Shown here: positions 1 to 9,237 of the stretch, piece after piece | Position numbering within the stretch: position 1 is the stretch's first letter | Layout of the letters: each line of letters begins with the position of its first letter | Assembly (NCBI RefSeq): GCF_030372765.1 | Contig: NZ_JAUCMW010000002.1 | Span: 75,285 to 139,284 of the forward strand | From: Labilibaculum sp. K2S | GTDB taxonomy: Bacteria > Bacteroidota > Bacteroidia > Bacteroidales > Marinifilaceae | Reading direction: 5' to 3' | Length of the DNA stretch: 64,000 nucleotides | Notes under the pieces: generated by a model | What the model was told of the DNA's origin: nothing | Seen by the model: the letters and a program-made list of their open reading frames with translations, nothing else | The model's database searches: none | Position numbers and translations under genes: made by a program

Positions 1-1959
1 ATTAATGACACTGGTAAAGTTCTCTGGTAATAACTTTGAGAATAGGAATGCTACTGTAGCACCTGGGTAAAAGAAGGAATTATCTCCTTGAGGTAAAGTA
101 GAAGACCAGTCGTTTCTAGCCATTAAGTTTAAGTACAACATATTATCATACGATAATTCTGCAGTACCAAAACCACCAAATAATCTTGTTTGCTCAGAAT
201 AATCAGAAACATCAGGAGTAGATGGGGAATTTTTAATATTATAGAATTCAGGCACATCTAATCCAGCCACACTAGCTCTAAGGTAAGTACGACCAGTTTC
301 ATTAAAATTAAACCCTACTGTTCCATTTAAATTAAATTTACCAAAGTCTTTATTGAAATTTGCTAAAAAATCCTGATTTATTTGATAAGTATAATTATGA
401 GAACGGTAAACACTACCCGGGTCTGTACCACTTGTGCCTGCATTGTTAGAACCACTAGTAGGTTGAGTAATCGCATTCCAGTTTTTTCTTTGGTAAACAT
501 CAACATCACCACCAAAGCGATAAGTAAAGTTCAACCAATCATTCAATTCATAATCAAATTGAACTTTTCCGAAAACTTTATTCTTATTTAGCTCACTCCC
601 AAATTCTCCAAGTACATAATATGGGTTTAACACACCATAAGGAGTATAATAATTGTCAATATTATTAAACTTAGAATTATAATCTTCCATATCAACTAAT
701 GAAAAGTCTCTAGGAATTTGTTGTAAAGTATTAGCAACTGTTAACCCTTGCCCTGAAGGAACAGCCTTTACTTTCTCCGTAGAGAAGTTCATTGAAGAGC
801 TCACTTTGAATTTACCCATTTTACGACTTCCTTTCATAGTAAAAGTGTGTCTTTTGTATGAATCAGCATCTGTTGGATAAATTCCATCCTGATCAGCAAA
901 AGAATAAGAAAAATAGTAACTCGTTTTATCATCAGCTCCAGAAAGTGATATGGAGTGTTGATGTCCCACACCTAAATCCCAAAAATCTTTATAATTATCT
1001 TTTTGAGTTTCATAAGCTTTAATTTGTCTCTCACCATTTACTATATTTCCAAAAACTCTTTGTTTACCATCGAATTTAGGTCCCCAAGAACCATTTTCGT
1101 CACTTCTCCATTCGCCATCCCATCCTTGACCAAATTCATTTTGATATGTAGGTGTTCTTAAAACAGAGGAAACACTAACGCTGCCATCATAGCTAATTGT
1201 CATCTTTCCAGACTTCCCAGCTTTTGTAGTAATAATAATTGCACCATTAGCAGCCTTAGATCCATATAATGCTGTCGCTGCAGCACCTTTTAGGATTGTC
1301 ATACTTTCTACATTGTTAGGATTAATGGCATTAATACCATTACCGAAATCGAATCCACTATTTAATGCATCGGTGGATCCAACACTAGGATTACTCATTG
1401 GAACACCATCAACAACATACAATGGTTCATTACCGCCAGATACTGAAGAGTAACCACGAATCACAACAGAAGTTGAAGATCCAGGCTCCCCAGAAGTATT
1501 TGATATTTGTACACCAGCGACTTTACCTTGTAGCCCCTCTACAATATTATTCGTTCTAGCCTTCGTTAATTCTTCAGCCTTCACATTTGTTGCGGCGTAC
1601 CCAAGACTTTTCTCGGATTTCTTGATCCCAACAGCAGTAACAATAACTTCATCGACACCAATGGATTCAGTCTCCATAACAACATTAATTGTAGAAGAGG
1701 TAATTTCACGTTCCTGCATAGTCATTCCAACAAAAGAAAAGACCAAAACCTTTCCATCAGCTGGAACATTTAAGGAGTAGTTACCATCGAAATCTGTAGT
1801 AGTACCAATGGTTGTACCTTTAACAATTACGGAAACTCCCGGGATAGACAGCCCATCATCGGCTGAAGTAACCACCCCTGAAACTTCTCGACTTTGAGCT
1901 AAAACGCTCTGTAATCCTATCACGAATAGGATTAACATCGAAAACAAACTTTTTTTCAT
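1..1959 (-). CDS. SusC/RagA-family TonB-dependent receptor, C-terminus outside window
   Basis: Outer-membrane receptor that imports ligands, usually oligosaccharides, with energy from TonB. The reading frame is open from an ATG at 1959 to the window edge, giving 653 residues of a protein family that is usually about 1000. Visible in order: a signal peptide ending near LQSVLAQ, a carboxypeptidase-D-like domain (SGVVTSADDG...GVSVIVKGT, TTTDFDGNYSL), then the plug domain with VIRGYSSVSGGNEPLYVVDGVP and LKGAAATALYGSKAANGAIIITTK, and the start of the beta barrel. The plug signature is diagnostic of the SusC group. Any SusD partner would lie to the left, outside the window, so the substrate cannot be named. 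A candidate LacI-type operator lies about 345 bp upstream, in the region shared with the divergent gene at 2404. Confidence 0.93.
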   Translation of the reverse strand, partial: MKKSLFSMLILFVIGLQSVLAQSREVSGVVTSADDGLSIPGVSVIVKGTTIGTTTDFDGNYSLNVPADGKVLVFSFVGMTMQEREITSSTINVVMETESIGVDEVIVTAVGIKKSEKSLGYAATNVKAEELTKARTNNIVEGLQGKVAGVQISNTSGEPGSSTSVVIRGYSSVSGGNEPLYVVDGVPMSNPSVGSTDALNSGFDFGNGINAINPNNVESMTILKGAAATALYGSKAANGAIIITTKAGKSGKMTISYDGSVSVSSVLRTPTYQNEFGQGWDGEWRSDENGSWGPKFDGKQRVFGNIVNGERQIKAYETQKDNYKDFWDLGVGHQHSISLSGADDKTSYYFSYSFADQDGIYPTDADSYKRHTFTMKGSRKMGKFKVSSSMNFSTEKVKAVPSGQGLTVANTLQQIPRDFSLVDMEDYNSKFNNIDNYYTPYGVLNPYYVLGEFGSELNKNKVFGKVQFDYELNDWLNFTYRFGGDVDVYQRKNWNAITQPTSGSNNAGTSGTDPGSVYRSHNYTYQINQDFLANFNKDFGKFNLNGTVGFNFNETGRTYLRASVAGLDVPEFYNIKNSPSTPDVSDYSEQTRLFGGFGTAELSYDNMLYLNLMARNDWSSTLPQGDNSFFYPGATVAFLFSKLLPENFTSVIN

Positions 1960-2302
1960 AAACCTTTAGTTAGTGGTTAATTAACATTAATACACATTTA
2001 TATATAAATTCATTCATCCCATAACAATTAGATGAAAGCAATAAAATGCACCATTTAGAATTGTTCAAAGAAGAAATTTTAGTTTAATCACTAAAAATAA
2101 CTTCCCAAATTGCAGATTTCAAAATACCCCTATTTATATCTGCGTCATCAAAAGTGTGAAAAAAACTTAAATTTTCAAACCTTTTTTATCGTAAACCTTT
2201 TAAATCTAAGCTGAAATAGACTTTAAAACTAACAAATTACCAATATGCAACACATTTTACTTTCAAATTAACGCTGTGTTATTGTTCTCATTTTCAGTTT
2301 CA

Positions 2303-2320
2303 TTAACGTTAACGTTTGCG
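2303..2320. promoter_or_regulatory. Candidate LacI-family operator (overlapping palindromes)
   Basis: TTAACGTTAA (2303-2312) is a perfect palindrome centred on CG. It overlaps AACGTTAACGTT (2305-2316), a second perfect palindrome, and the run continues into TTTGCG. Palindromes centred on CG with AAC/GTT arms are typical of LacI-family operators. The site lies in the shared upstream region of two divergent genes. It is more likely to act on the receptor gene than on the carbonic anhydrase-like gene, but this is inference. Confidence 0.4.
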
Positions 2321-2371
2321 TAACTTTTTTTATAACATATTTATAAAAGATATCTCGAATATTTTTTTAAT

Positions 2372-2379
2372 TATCTTTG
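2372..2379 (+). promoter_or_regulatory. Bacteroidota -7 promoter box
   Basis: TATCTTTG matches the TAnnTTTG -7 consensus of the Bacteroidota primary sigma factor. It sits 24 bp before the start codon at 2404, which leaves a short 5' leader. No clear -33 element is visible. Confidence 0.6.
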
Positions 2380-2403
2380 TATTTATAATCAAACTAAATA
2401 AGA

Positions 2404-2940
2404 ATGGCATTTATTAGAGAATTAAATGGAAAAACTCCGGTATTTGGAGACAATTGCTTTTTAGCAGAAACCGCCGCTATAATTGGTGATGTTGAGATGG
2501 GTAATGATTGTAGTATCTGGTACAGTGCCGTTTTACGTGGTGATGTTCATTCTATTCGTCTTGGAAACAATGTAAATGTTCAGGATAATGCGACTATTCA
2601 TGCAACCTATAAAAAATCACCAACCACAATTGGGAATAATGTATCTATTGCCCACAATGCAGTGGTGCATGGTTGTACAATTAAAGATAATGTTCTTATA
2701 GGCATGGCCGCTGTAGTTCTTGATAATGCTGTTATTGAAAGCAATGCGATTATTGCTGCTGGTTCCGTTGTAACAAAAGGAACTCATGTTGAATCAGGAA
2801 GTGTATATGCAGGATCTCCGGCAAAAAAAATAAAAGAACTTAGTCCGGAATTATTAGAAGGTGAAATCAACCGAATTGCAAATAGTTATGCAATGTATGC
2901 CAGCTGGTACAAAGAAGATGAAGAAACCATCAAAAAGTAA
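2404..2940 (+). CDS. Gamma-class carbonic anhydrase family protein
   Basis: Left-handed beta-helix protein of the hexapeptide-repeat family (YrdA/CaiE/gamma-carbonic anhydrase type), 178 residues, the normal length. Hexapeptide repeats run through most of the chain, for example around IGDVEMGNDCSIWYSAVLRGDVHSI. The metal-binding histidines appear in the usual places: H in ATIHAT and two in SIAHNAVVHGC, as in a trimeric zinc or iron site. Family members are cytoplasmic. Many YrdA-type proteins have not been shown to hydrate carbon dioxide, so the enzymatic role is uncertain. It is a single-gene transcript with its own -7 box and a strong terminator directly after the stop codon. Confidence 0.88.
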   Translation: MAFIRELNGKTPVFGDNCFLAETAAIIGDVEMGNDCSIWYSAVLRGDVHSIRLGNNVNVQDNATIHATYKKSPTTIGNNVSIAHNAVVHGCTIKDNVLIGMAAVVLDNAVIESNAIIAAGSVVTKGTHVESGSVYAGSPAKKIKELSPELLEGEINRIANSYAMYASWYKEDEETIKK

Positions 2941-2950
2941 TTCAGCTAAA

Positions 2951-2996
2951 AAAAACAGAGCCTTTCAATACAAAATTGAAAGGCTCTGTTTTTTTA
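2951..2996. terminator. Bidirectional intrinsic terminator
   Basis: A 14-bp perfect stem (2956-2969 with 2975-2988, arms CAGAGCCTTTCAAT/ATTGAAAGGCTCTG) has a 5-base loop. It is flanked by an A run on the left and a T run on the right, so it can end transcription of the gene ending at 2940 and of the convergent murI gene. Confidence 0.9.
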
Positions 2997-3016
2997 TACT
3001 ATAACACCTGCTGTAT

Positions 3017-3844
3017 TTAATAGCTAATATGCCGGGCCTTTAAAGTAAAATTAAGAAATCGACTGGCCTTTTCCTCAAAACTATCTACAAATTCTGTAGT
3101 AAAGAATTCACAATTTGAGTTTTTACTGCATCTCACATCCATTTCTGGATGCCTAAAAAGGTAATCTTTTAAACTTCGGGCAACGATCTCTCCCTGAGAA
3201 ATCAACTGAATGTGATCAGGAAGCATTTTATTAATCTCCGATTGCATCAAAGGATAGTGAGTACACCCTAATATTATCGAATCGATAAGAGGGTCTTTAG
3301 CCAATAAACTATCAATATTCTTTTTGATGAAATACCTTCCACCATCCGTGTCAATCTCATTATTTTCAACCAAAGGAACCCACATTGGACAAGCCTCCTG
3401 GACTACAACAACATCCGGAAACAATTTAGCAATCTCCAATGTGTACGAATTAGAACGAATTGTGCCTACAGTTCCCATTACACCAATATGTTTGGACTTC
3501 GTAATTTTTGAAACCTCTTCAGCACTGGGGCGAATAACTCCAAGAACCCTTCTGTTGGAATTTATTTTTGGTAAATCATTTTGCTGAATGGTACGAAGCG
3601 CTTTGGCCGAAGCAGTATTGCATGCCAATATAACCAACTCACAGCCCATTGAAAAAAGTTGTTCAACCGCCTCGAGCGTATAATCATATACAACATCATA
3701 TGAGCGGGTACCATACGGACTTCTGGCATTATCTCCTAAATAAATAAAATCATATTCAGGTAAACTCTTAAGCAGTTCATTTAATACGGTTAAACCTCCA
3801 TATCCTGAATCGAAAACACCAATGGGCTGACTATTTTTTATCAT
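3017..3844 (-). CDS. murI: Glutamate racemase
   Basis: Interconverts L- and D-glutamate in the cytoplasm, supplying D-glutamate for peptidoglycan. With the chosen start the protein has 275 residues, normal for MurI. Catalytic landmarks are visible: FDSGYGG with D12, a SPYG loop, the first catalytic cysteine C75 in ILACNTASAKA, and the second, C194, next to H196 in LGCTHYPL. An earlier ATG at 3883 would add 13 residues, but that start lies inside the terminator hairpin of the preceding gene. The inner ATG at 3844, giving MIKNSQPIGVFDSG, is therefore preferred. It is the last gene after the bamA/ompH operon but is separated from it by that terminator. Confidence 0.95.
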   Translation of the reverse strand: MIKNSQPIGVFDSGYGGLTVLNELLKSLPEYDFIYLGDNARSPYGTRSYDVVYDYTLEAVEQLFSMGCELVILACNTASAKALRTIQQNDLPKINSNRRVLGVIRPSAEEVSKITKSKHIGVMGTVGTIRSNSYTLEIAKLFPDVVVVQEACPMWVPLVENNEIDTDGGRYFIKKNIDSLLAKDPLIDSIILGCTHYPLMQSEINKMLPDHIQLISQGEIVARSLKDYLFRHPEMDVRCSKNSNCEFFTTEFVDSFEEKASRFLNFTLKARHISY

Positions 3845-3859
3845 TCTGGTAAAAATAAG

Positions 3860-3888
3860 AAAAGGTGGTATTAAAAATACCACCTTTT
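3860..3888 (-). terminator. Intrinsic terminator after the bamA-ompH operon
   Basis: Inverted repeat AAAGGTGGTATT / AATACCACCTTT (3861-3872 with 3876-3887) with a 3-base loop. On the minus strand it is followed by a T-rich run. It lies 21 bp after the stop codon of the second ompH gene and covers the alternative upstream murI start. Confidence 0.8.
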
Positions 3889-3908
3889 TACAATATCCTG
3901 AAAAATAT

Positions 3909-4424
3909 TTACAGTATTCCTAATTTTGTTTTTACCAACGGCATAATATCAACACTGTTATTTGAGTTGAACAAGATTACACCAGTACTAATATCAAAAA
4001 CATAAATGAATCCATTCTCAGCACCAACAGCCTTTATTGCAGCTGAAGCTTTATCGAAAATTGGCTTTAATAATTCATTTTGCTTTTTTTGAAGTTCTTG
4101 CTGAGCAAATCCATCAAATGTTTGCATACGATTTTGCAAATCCTGAATTTCCTTTTCTTTATTGGCTCTTACAGCCTCCGAAAGAGTTTCTCTTTTCTCT
4201 ACATAAGCGTTTACCAAGGTTTGATACTCTTCTCTCATTGCTTTAATTTGAGCATCATACTCCGCTGCCGCAGCTTGAATTTGTTTTTGTGCCTGCTCTT
4301 TTTCAGGCATAATCGACAGTAATTTATTCGAGTCGATATGGCCAAATTTTAAGGTTTGCGCAAATGTACTTGAACCTGCAGATAGGATAATGGCTAATAA
4401 AGTTACTTTAAAAAAATGTCTCAT
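3909..4424 (-). CDS. OmpH/Skp-family periplasmic chaperone (copy 2)
   Basis: Periplasmic chaperone that is expected to hold unfolded outer-membrane proteins for BamA. It has 171 residues. A signal peptide ends near SAGSSTFAQ, followed by a short beta strand (LKFGHIDSNKLLSIMPE), a long charged and Gln-rich coiled coil at about residues 40-115 (the Skp tentacles), and a C-terminal strand region (FIYVFDISTGVILF). It follows a paralogue by 30 bp and bamA by about 0.6 kb in the same operon, which supports the outer-membrane biogenesis role. A terminator follows directly. Confidence 0.88.
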   Translation of the reverse strand: MRHFFKVTLLAIILSAGSSTFAQTLKFGHIDSNKLLSIMPEKEQAQKQIQAAAAEYDAQIKAMREEYQTLVNAYVEKRETLSEAVRANKEKEIQDLQNRMQTFDGFAQQELQKKQNELLKPIFDKASAAIKAVGAENGFIYVFDISTGVILFNSNNSVDIMPLVKTKLGIL

Positions 4425-4454
4425 AATATCACTCAGTTAGTTTTTATTTTAATT

Positions 4455-4976
4455 TTAATTAGTTCTAATACCTAACTTATACAGTACCTTATCACTTAAA
4501 TCAAACTTTTGATTACTGTATATAATTGTTGGTCCATTAGCACGATCAATAATCATACCATAAGTTCCGTCTTTTGCAATTTCTTTTATTGCTTCATAAA
4601 TATCATCCTGAATTGGCTTTATTAATTCCTGACGCTTTTTATAAAGATCTCCATTTATTCCAAAATACTTTTGCTGCAATTTTTGAGCTGAAATTTCCTT
4701 GTCAAAAATCTCTTTTTCTCTTTTCTCTCTCATCTCTGAGGATAAGAACACTTCATCAGCTCTAAACTTCGCTTGCAATTCTTTTATTTCAGAAGCTATT
4801 TTCTCAATTTCTATTTGCCAATTGCTCGAAATCTGGTCAAGTTGTTCCTGAGCATTCTTATAATCCGGCATTTTATCCAGAATATATTCTGTATCAACGA
4901 ATCCGTAACGTTGCTGAGAATACAAATTCCCTATCAATACACATACACATCCAATTATTAATACTAAACGCTTCAT
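4455..4976 (-). CDS. OmpH/Skp-family periplasmic chaperone (copy 1)
   Basis: Paralogue of the next gene, 173 residues, with the same plan. A signal peptide ends near IGNLYSQ, then comes a strand (RYGFVDTEYILDKMPDY), a long coiled coil rich in Glu, Lys and Gln, and a C-terminal strand (GMIIDRANGPTIIYS). It is expected to chaperone outer-membrane proteins in the periplasm. It lies 75 bp after bamA in the same direction. Two tandem, clearly diverged Skp genes after bamA are common in Bacteroidota, and the pair may divide clients. That last point is inference. Confidence 0.88.
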   Translation of the reverse strand: MKRLVLIIGCVCVLIGNLYSQQRYGFVDTEYILDKMPDYKNAQEQLDQISSNWQIEIEKIASEIKELQAKFRADEVFLSSEMREKREKEIFDKEISAQKLQQKYFGINGDLYKKRQELIKPIQDDIYEAIKEIAKDGTYGMIIDRANGPTIIYSNQKFDLSDKVLYKLGIRTN

Positions 4977-5051
4977 TCGATTCTTATTTATAATTAAAAT
5001 CTAAAATAACTTAAATTATAATAGCTCCAAAGACCAGTTACATGAAATAAG

Positions 5052-7586
5052 TTAAAATTGTTGACCAATTACAAAATGGAATTGACCACCGTTTTGTCCA
5101 GCCTGATTCGCTTCATCAAAACCATATCCATAATCAATTCCTAATAATCCAAACATAGGAAGGAATATTCGAAGTCCAACACCCGCAGAACGCTTCAAAT
5201 TGAATGGTTGAAATTGCTCAAAATCATAATAGGCATTACCTGCTTCAGCAAATGCCAATGCATAAATGGTTGCTGACTGGCTTAAAGATAATGGATAACG
5301 AACTTCTGCAGTAAATTTAGAATAAATATTAGCTCCCAAACGTCTGCCATTTGCACTTACGGGTGTTAATGATCCATTTTCGTACCCTCTTAGTCCAATA
5401 TTGTCACTTCCGTACATGCTATATCCCGACATACCATCACCTCCTACTTCAAATCCTTCGAAAGGTGATCTTTTATCTTTATTAAAATACCCCAAGTATC
5501 CAAACTCAGTTCCTGTATACAAAACCAGTTTATCAGTACTATTTAATAAGGATGTATACATTTTTCCTTTAAATACCCATTTGTGATATTCAATCCATTT
5601 ATATCTCTTTTGATTATCTCTATCACTAGTCGTCAATCGGGAATAATTTATATTATCGAATAAAGAATATGGAGGCGTAATCTTCATACTTAAAGAAAAA
5701 GAAGACCCTCTTCTGGTATATAACGGATTATCGATAGAACTTCTTGAAAGTGTAGTTGTAAAACTGAAATTATTTGATGTTCCATTGGATATCAGATAGT
5801 ACTGCCAGTCCTTCAATCTGTAATTCTGGTAACTAACCTCATTGTATAAAGCGAAATAGTTATCCGGCCACTTTAAACGACGAGACAATCCAACACTAGC
5901 CCCAAAAACCTTCTGACTTTGATCTGAATTACCATTCGTTCCGGCACCATAACTATAATTTCTGCTATAAGAGCGACTATATCCGGTTTGCTGAGAATAA
6001 TAAATTGAAGTGCTTAATGCAGTCGGTTTTTTACCACCCAACCAAGGCTCAGTAAATGACATGCTATAAGAATTGTAGTATGAACCATTCGTTTGAGCAC
6101 GAATGCTCAAAGTTTGTCCGTCTCCTGTTGGCAATGGGCTCCAAGCTTCTTTGTTAAACATATTTCGGATTGAAAAATTTGAGAATTTCAAACCAACGGT
6201 ACCAATAATCATTCCAGCACCCCATCCTCCGGAAAGTTCTATCTGGTCATTCGCTTTTTCCTCTAACTTATAATTAATATCCACGGTTCCACTTTCAGGA
6301 TGAGGTTTCACATCCGGACTAATAGTTTCCGGATCAAAATGACCTAGCTGAGCCAATTCCCGTACACTTCGAATAATATCCGACTTGCTAAACAATTCTC
6401 CAGGATATGTATACAACTCCCTACGGGCAACATGCTCATGAGTTTTTGTATTTCCAATAATATTTACTCTATCTATGGTTGCCTGTTTCCCTTCAACGAT
6501 TCTCATTTCAAGATTAATAGAATCCTTACCAATAACTGTTTCTACCGGATTTACATTAAAGAACAGATATCCTTTGTCAAGATACTGATTACTAACAGCA
6601 TCATCATCACTGCTCAATCTCTTGTCGAGTAAAGTTTGATTGTAAACATCTCCCTTTTTAATTCCTAAAACTCTTTGCAACCAATAACCGGTGTACACTG
6701 TATTACCGACCCAATCTATATTATTGAAAAAATACTGATTCCCTTCTTTCACTTTCACATGAATATTCACTCTATCCTCAGATACCTGTTCAATGCTATC
6801 CGATAAAACAAGCGCATCCCGATAACCTTTTTCGTTGTACTTCTCAATTAAAGTCAATTTATCCTCATTCCATTTTTCTTCAATATACTTCGAAGATTTT
6901 AAGAAATTTCTTAATGTTTTCTCTTTTGAATCCTTAATTGCTTTTTTCACCTTTTTATCGGTAAAAGCTGTATTTCCCTCTACAAAAATATGCTTAATCT
7001 TAATTTTATTGTTTCGATCAATATTAATATCAAGTATCACACTATTTTCCTCTGCTGAATCGTCCCTTTGAATAACCGAGACAATCGTATTGTAAAAACC
7101 CTTTTCTTTAAAGTATCCTTCAACTATGGTTTTTGTGTTTGCAACAAGATAATCGGTAACCTGAGTTCCTTTCATCAGCTTTAATTTCTCTTTCAGTTTT
7201 GTTGTCTCACTTTTTGATGTTCCATTATAATTTACCAAAGACAATCGAGGACGTTCCTGAAGCTGAATATTAAGGTAGATCTTATTCCCTATTTCTTTGG
7301 TTGCTGTAATTTGAATATCCGAAAAAAGACCTTGTTTATACAATTTATTAATTGCATTTGTCACTTTCTCACCAGGAACTTCAATGGTAGTACCAACACG
7401 AAGACCTGAAATTTGAACCAAAACATTATTTTCCAAATGTTTTACTCCAGTTACTGTAACGCCACCCAATTCATAACTCTTTGGAGAAGAATAATGAGCT
7501 ACCGGATTATAAATTGTATCGGTTTCCTGTGCTAATGCACTAAAACTTAAAAATAGAGTAAAAATGAAAGTTAATCTTTTAATCAT
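5052..7586 (-). CDS. bamA: Outer membrane protein assembly factor BamA
   Basis: Core of the BAM complex, which folds and inserts beta-barrel proteins in the outer membrane. It has 844 residues. A signal peptide ends near LSFSALAQ. POTRA repeats fill roughly residues 40-445 (for example GGVTVTGVKHLENNVL, IKHIFVEGNTAFTDKKV, IDRVNIIGNTKTHEHVARREL), and a 16-strand Omp85 barrel fills the C-terminal half. The barrel includes the GLRGYENGSLTP segment, equivalent to the conserved (V/I)RG(F/Y) loop, and the chain ends in an aromatic residue (HFVIGQQF). It is transcribed with uppS upstream (24-bp gap) and two Skp genes downstream. The gene order DUF6089-uppS-bamA-ompH-ompH is a recurrent Bacteroidota envelope cluster. 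Confidence 0.96.
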   Translation of the reverse strand: MIKRLTFIFTLFLSFSALAQETDTIYNPVAHYSSPKSYELGGVTVTGVKHLENNVLVQISGLRVGTTIEVPGEKVTNAINKLYKQGLFSDIQITATKEIGNKIYLNIQLQERPRLSLVNYNGTSKSETTKLKEKLKLMKGTQVTDYLVANTKTIVEGYFKEKGFYNTIVSVIQRDDSAEENSVILDINIDRNNKIKIKHIFVEGNTAFTDKKVKKAIKDSKEKTLRNFLKSSKYIEEKWNEDKLTLIEKYNEKGYRDALVLSDSIEQVSEDRVNIHVKVKEGNQYFFNNIDWVGNTVYTGYWLQRVLGIKKGDVYNQTLLDKRLSSDDDAVSNQYLDKGYLFFNVNPVETVIGKDSINLEMRIVEGKQATIDRVNIIGNTKTHEHVARRELYTYPGELFSKSDIIRSVRELAQLGHFDPETISPDVKPHPESGTVDINYKLEEKANDQIELSGGWGAGMIIGTVGLKFSNFSIRNMFNKEAWSPLPTGDGQTLSIRAQTNGSYYNSYSMSFTEPWLGGKKPTALSTSIYYSQQTGYSRSYSRNYSYGAGTNGNSDQSQKVFGASVGLSRRLKWPDNYFALYNEVSYQNYRLKDWQYYLISNGTSNNFSFTTTLSRSSIDNPLYTRRGSSFSLSMKITPPYSLFDNINYSRLTTSDRDNQKRYKWIEYHKWVFKGKMYTSLLNSTDKLVLYTGTEFGYLGYFNKDKRSPFEGFEVGGDGMSGYSMYGSDNIGLRGYENGSLTPVSANGRRLGANIYSKFTAEVRYPLSLSQSATIYALAFAEAGNAYYDFEQFQPFNLKRSAGVGLRIFLPMFGLLGIDYGYGFDEANQAGQNGGQFHFVIGQQF

Positions 7587-7610
7587 TACTTGAATTATAA
7601 TGGTTAATGC

Positions 7611-8357
7611 TTATTTATCTTTAATTTGTTCACTAATCTTACCGAATCGACGCTCTCTGTTCTGATAATCAAGAAGTGCTTTATAAAGTTCTTCTTTATT
7701 AAAATCAGGCCAGAACAATTCAGTAAAATATAATTCAGAATAAGCTATTTGCCACAAAAGAAAATTGCTGATTCTGTTTTCTCCACTCGTTCTTATCAAA
7801 AGTTCCGGATCAGGAATACCTTTTGTTGTAAGTTGATTAGAGAACAAGTCCGAATTAATTTCATCCAGAGATATCTCTCCGTTTTGAACCTGACTTGCAA
7901 TATTTTTAACTGCATTCACAATTTCCCATCTAGAGCTATAACTTAAGGCTAACACCAAAGTCAAACCTGAATTACCAGATGTATTGGAAATTGTTCCCTG
8001 TAATTTCTCCCTTACCTCAATTGGCAAACTTGCCAGATCGCCAATTGCCTTCAGACGAACGTTGTTCTTCATTAAAGTAGGAGTCTCATTTTCTATTGCT
8101 TCGACCAGCAAGGACATTAATCCTAAAACCTCATCCTGAGGTCGATTCCAATTCTCGGTAGAAAATGCATACAAGGTTAAATAAGAAATTCCAAGCTCAC
8201 CGGCAGCTTCAACAGTTTGCCTTACCGCCTCAACGCCGTTCTGATGACCAACAATACGATGTTCTCCCCGCATTTTTGCCCATCGCCCATTCCCATCCAT
8301 AATAATGGCAAGATGAGTAGGTAACTTTTCCTTTACTATTTTATCTTTAAATGACAT
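7611..8357 (-). CDS. uppS: Isoprenyl transferase (undecaprenyl diphosphate synthase)
   Basis: Cis-prenyltransferase that builds the C55 lipid carrier for cell-wall and O-antigen synthesis. It has 248 residues, the usual length. Signatures: [12 protein letters not shown] with the catalytic Asp near the N-terminus, the HQNGVEAVR helix, [13 protein letters not shown], and the C-terminal RTSGE...[16 protein letters not shown] block that binds the diphosphate and magnesium. It starts 3 bp after the DUF6089 gene and is followed after 24 bp by bamA, so it is in the middle of an envelope operon. Confidence 0.96.
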   Translation of the reverse strand: MSFKDKIVKEKLPTHLAIIMDGNGRWAKMRGEHRIVGHQNGVEAVRQTVEAAGELGISYLTLYAFSTENWNRPQDEVLGLMSLLVEAIENETPTLMKNNVRLKAIGDLASLPIEVREKLQGTISNTSGNSGLTLVLALSYSSRWEIVNAVKNIASQVQNGEISLDEINSDLFSNQLTTKGIPDPELLIRTSGENRISNFLLWQIAYSELYFTELFWPDFNKEELYKALLDYQNRERRFGKISEQIKDK

Positions 8358-8360
8358 ATC

Positions 8361-9026
8361 TTATTTTACAAAGCGATCGTATGAATGGCATTCTTCATTA
8401 TCGGGGAACAATTTATAACTTATTATTACTCCAAAAAAAGATGCCCAATCGTTATTGTGTACTAAACTACTCTTATTAAGATCATTTGGGTCATCAAGAT
8501 GATCCAGATCATCGGTAAAACTTTTCCTAAAACTCCACTCTAAAGCTGCTGTCCATCGACCCGCTAAGTTCGTTTTCACGCCAACGCCCATTGGAATTGT
8601 GAATGACGAGCTGGTGCTGCTTGGAGCAATGTATCCAATCCCTCCGGTAACATAGGGAACCAGAGTCTGGCTTTTCGTTTTTTTAGGTGACCAAAAAGAC
8701 TGAAAATTAAATTCTACCTGTAGGGATAGATCAACTAAATCTGTTTTGAATGACGCACCTCTTGCCTGTTGATATGAATTATTAAAATCCCTATCCTCTG
8801 CTTTTAAACCTGAAAACAACATGCCAGCCCTTAAGGCATAACGTGAATTAAAATTATACCGGTAAATTCCTCCCAAGGCAACTGAATTTGAATAAAACTG
8901 CTTTTGAGGATTAATATCGCCCATATAATAGGAAACTCCTCCAAAGAAGCCTAACTCTGCTTTAGTCTGCGAAAAAGCTGAATTTCCAATCGCAAAAAAC
9001 AGTATTCCCAATATCAGTTTATACAT
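8361..9026 (-). CDS. DUF6089-type outer-membrane beta-barrel protein
   Basis: A 221-residue exported protein with a signal peptide ending near IGNSAFSQ. Alternating hydrophobic strands then read as a small beta barrel (AELGFFGGVSYYMGDINP, YALRAGMLFSGL, LVPYVTGGIGYI). The family is known from Bacteroidota and its function is unknown. It is the first gene of the uppS-bamA-ompH operon, with its own promoter at 9137-9168, which suggests an envelope role. Family assignment rests on the strand pattern and operon position. Confidence 0.78.
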   Translation of the reverse strand: MYKLILGILFFAIGNSAFSQTKAELGFFGGVSYYMGDINPQKQFYSNSVALGGIYRYNFNSRYALRAGMLFSGLKAEDRDFNNSYQQARGASFKTDLVDLSLQVEFNFQSFWSPKKTKSQTLVPYVTGGIGYIAPSSTSSSFTIPMGVGVKTNLAGRWTAALEWSFRKSFTDDLDHLDDPNDLNKSSLVHNNDWASFFGVIISYKLFPDNEECHSYDRFVK

Positions 9027-9136
9027 GAAATCAAGTTTGTGTTTTCCTTCCTGTAAACAAAGAAAAATTGTTGCTTAAGCTCCTAAAACCGTTGGTTTGA
9101 AGAGGGTGTATTCCATCTCAATTTATTCACAAGCTA

Positions 9137-9168
9137 CAAAAGTAACATATAATCTTAAAAAACCTTAT
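9137..9168 (-). promoter_or_regulatory. Promoter of the DUF6089-uppS-bamA-ompH operon
   Basis: On the minus strand a TACTTTTG box (9137-9144) fits TAnnTTTG. It is preceded at a spacing of 21 bp by TTG (9166-9168), matching the Bacteroidota -33/-7 architecture. The expected start site leaves a leader of about 100 bases before the ATG at 9026. Confidence 0.6.
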
Positions 9169-9237
9169 CAATGAAAAAAAATAACGCCAACCCGTCGTTA
9201 AATTTTGTTAAAATGAAAAACAGAATAAAATTGATCT

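Larger units (their letters stand above)
1960..2403. other. Divergent intergenic region between receptor gene and carbonic anhydrase-like gene
   Basis: This 444-bp stretch is very AT-rich and holds no convincing gene. It must carry the promoter of the SusC-type receptor on the minus strand and that of the gene at 2404 on the plus strand. A recognisable plus-strand -7 box lies at 2372-2379, and an overlapping pair of palindromes at 2303-2320 resembles a LacI-family operator. Nothing else stands out. Confidence 0.6.

Noticed and set aside
382..591. Short plus-strand open frame inside the left-edge receptor gene
   Set aside because: The opposite strand encodes a continuous SusC-type protein through this interval.
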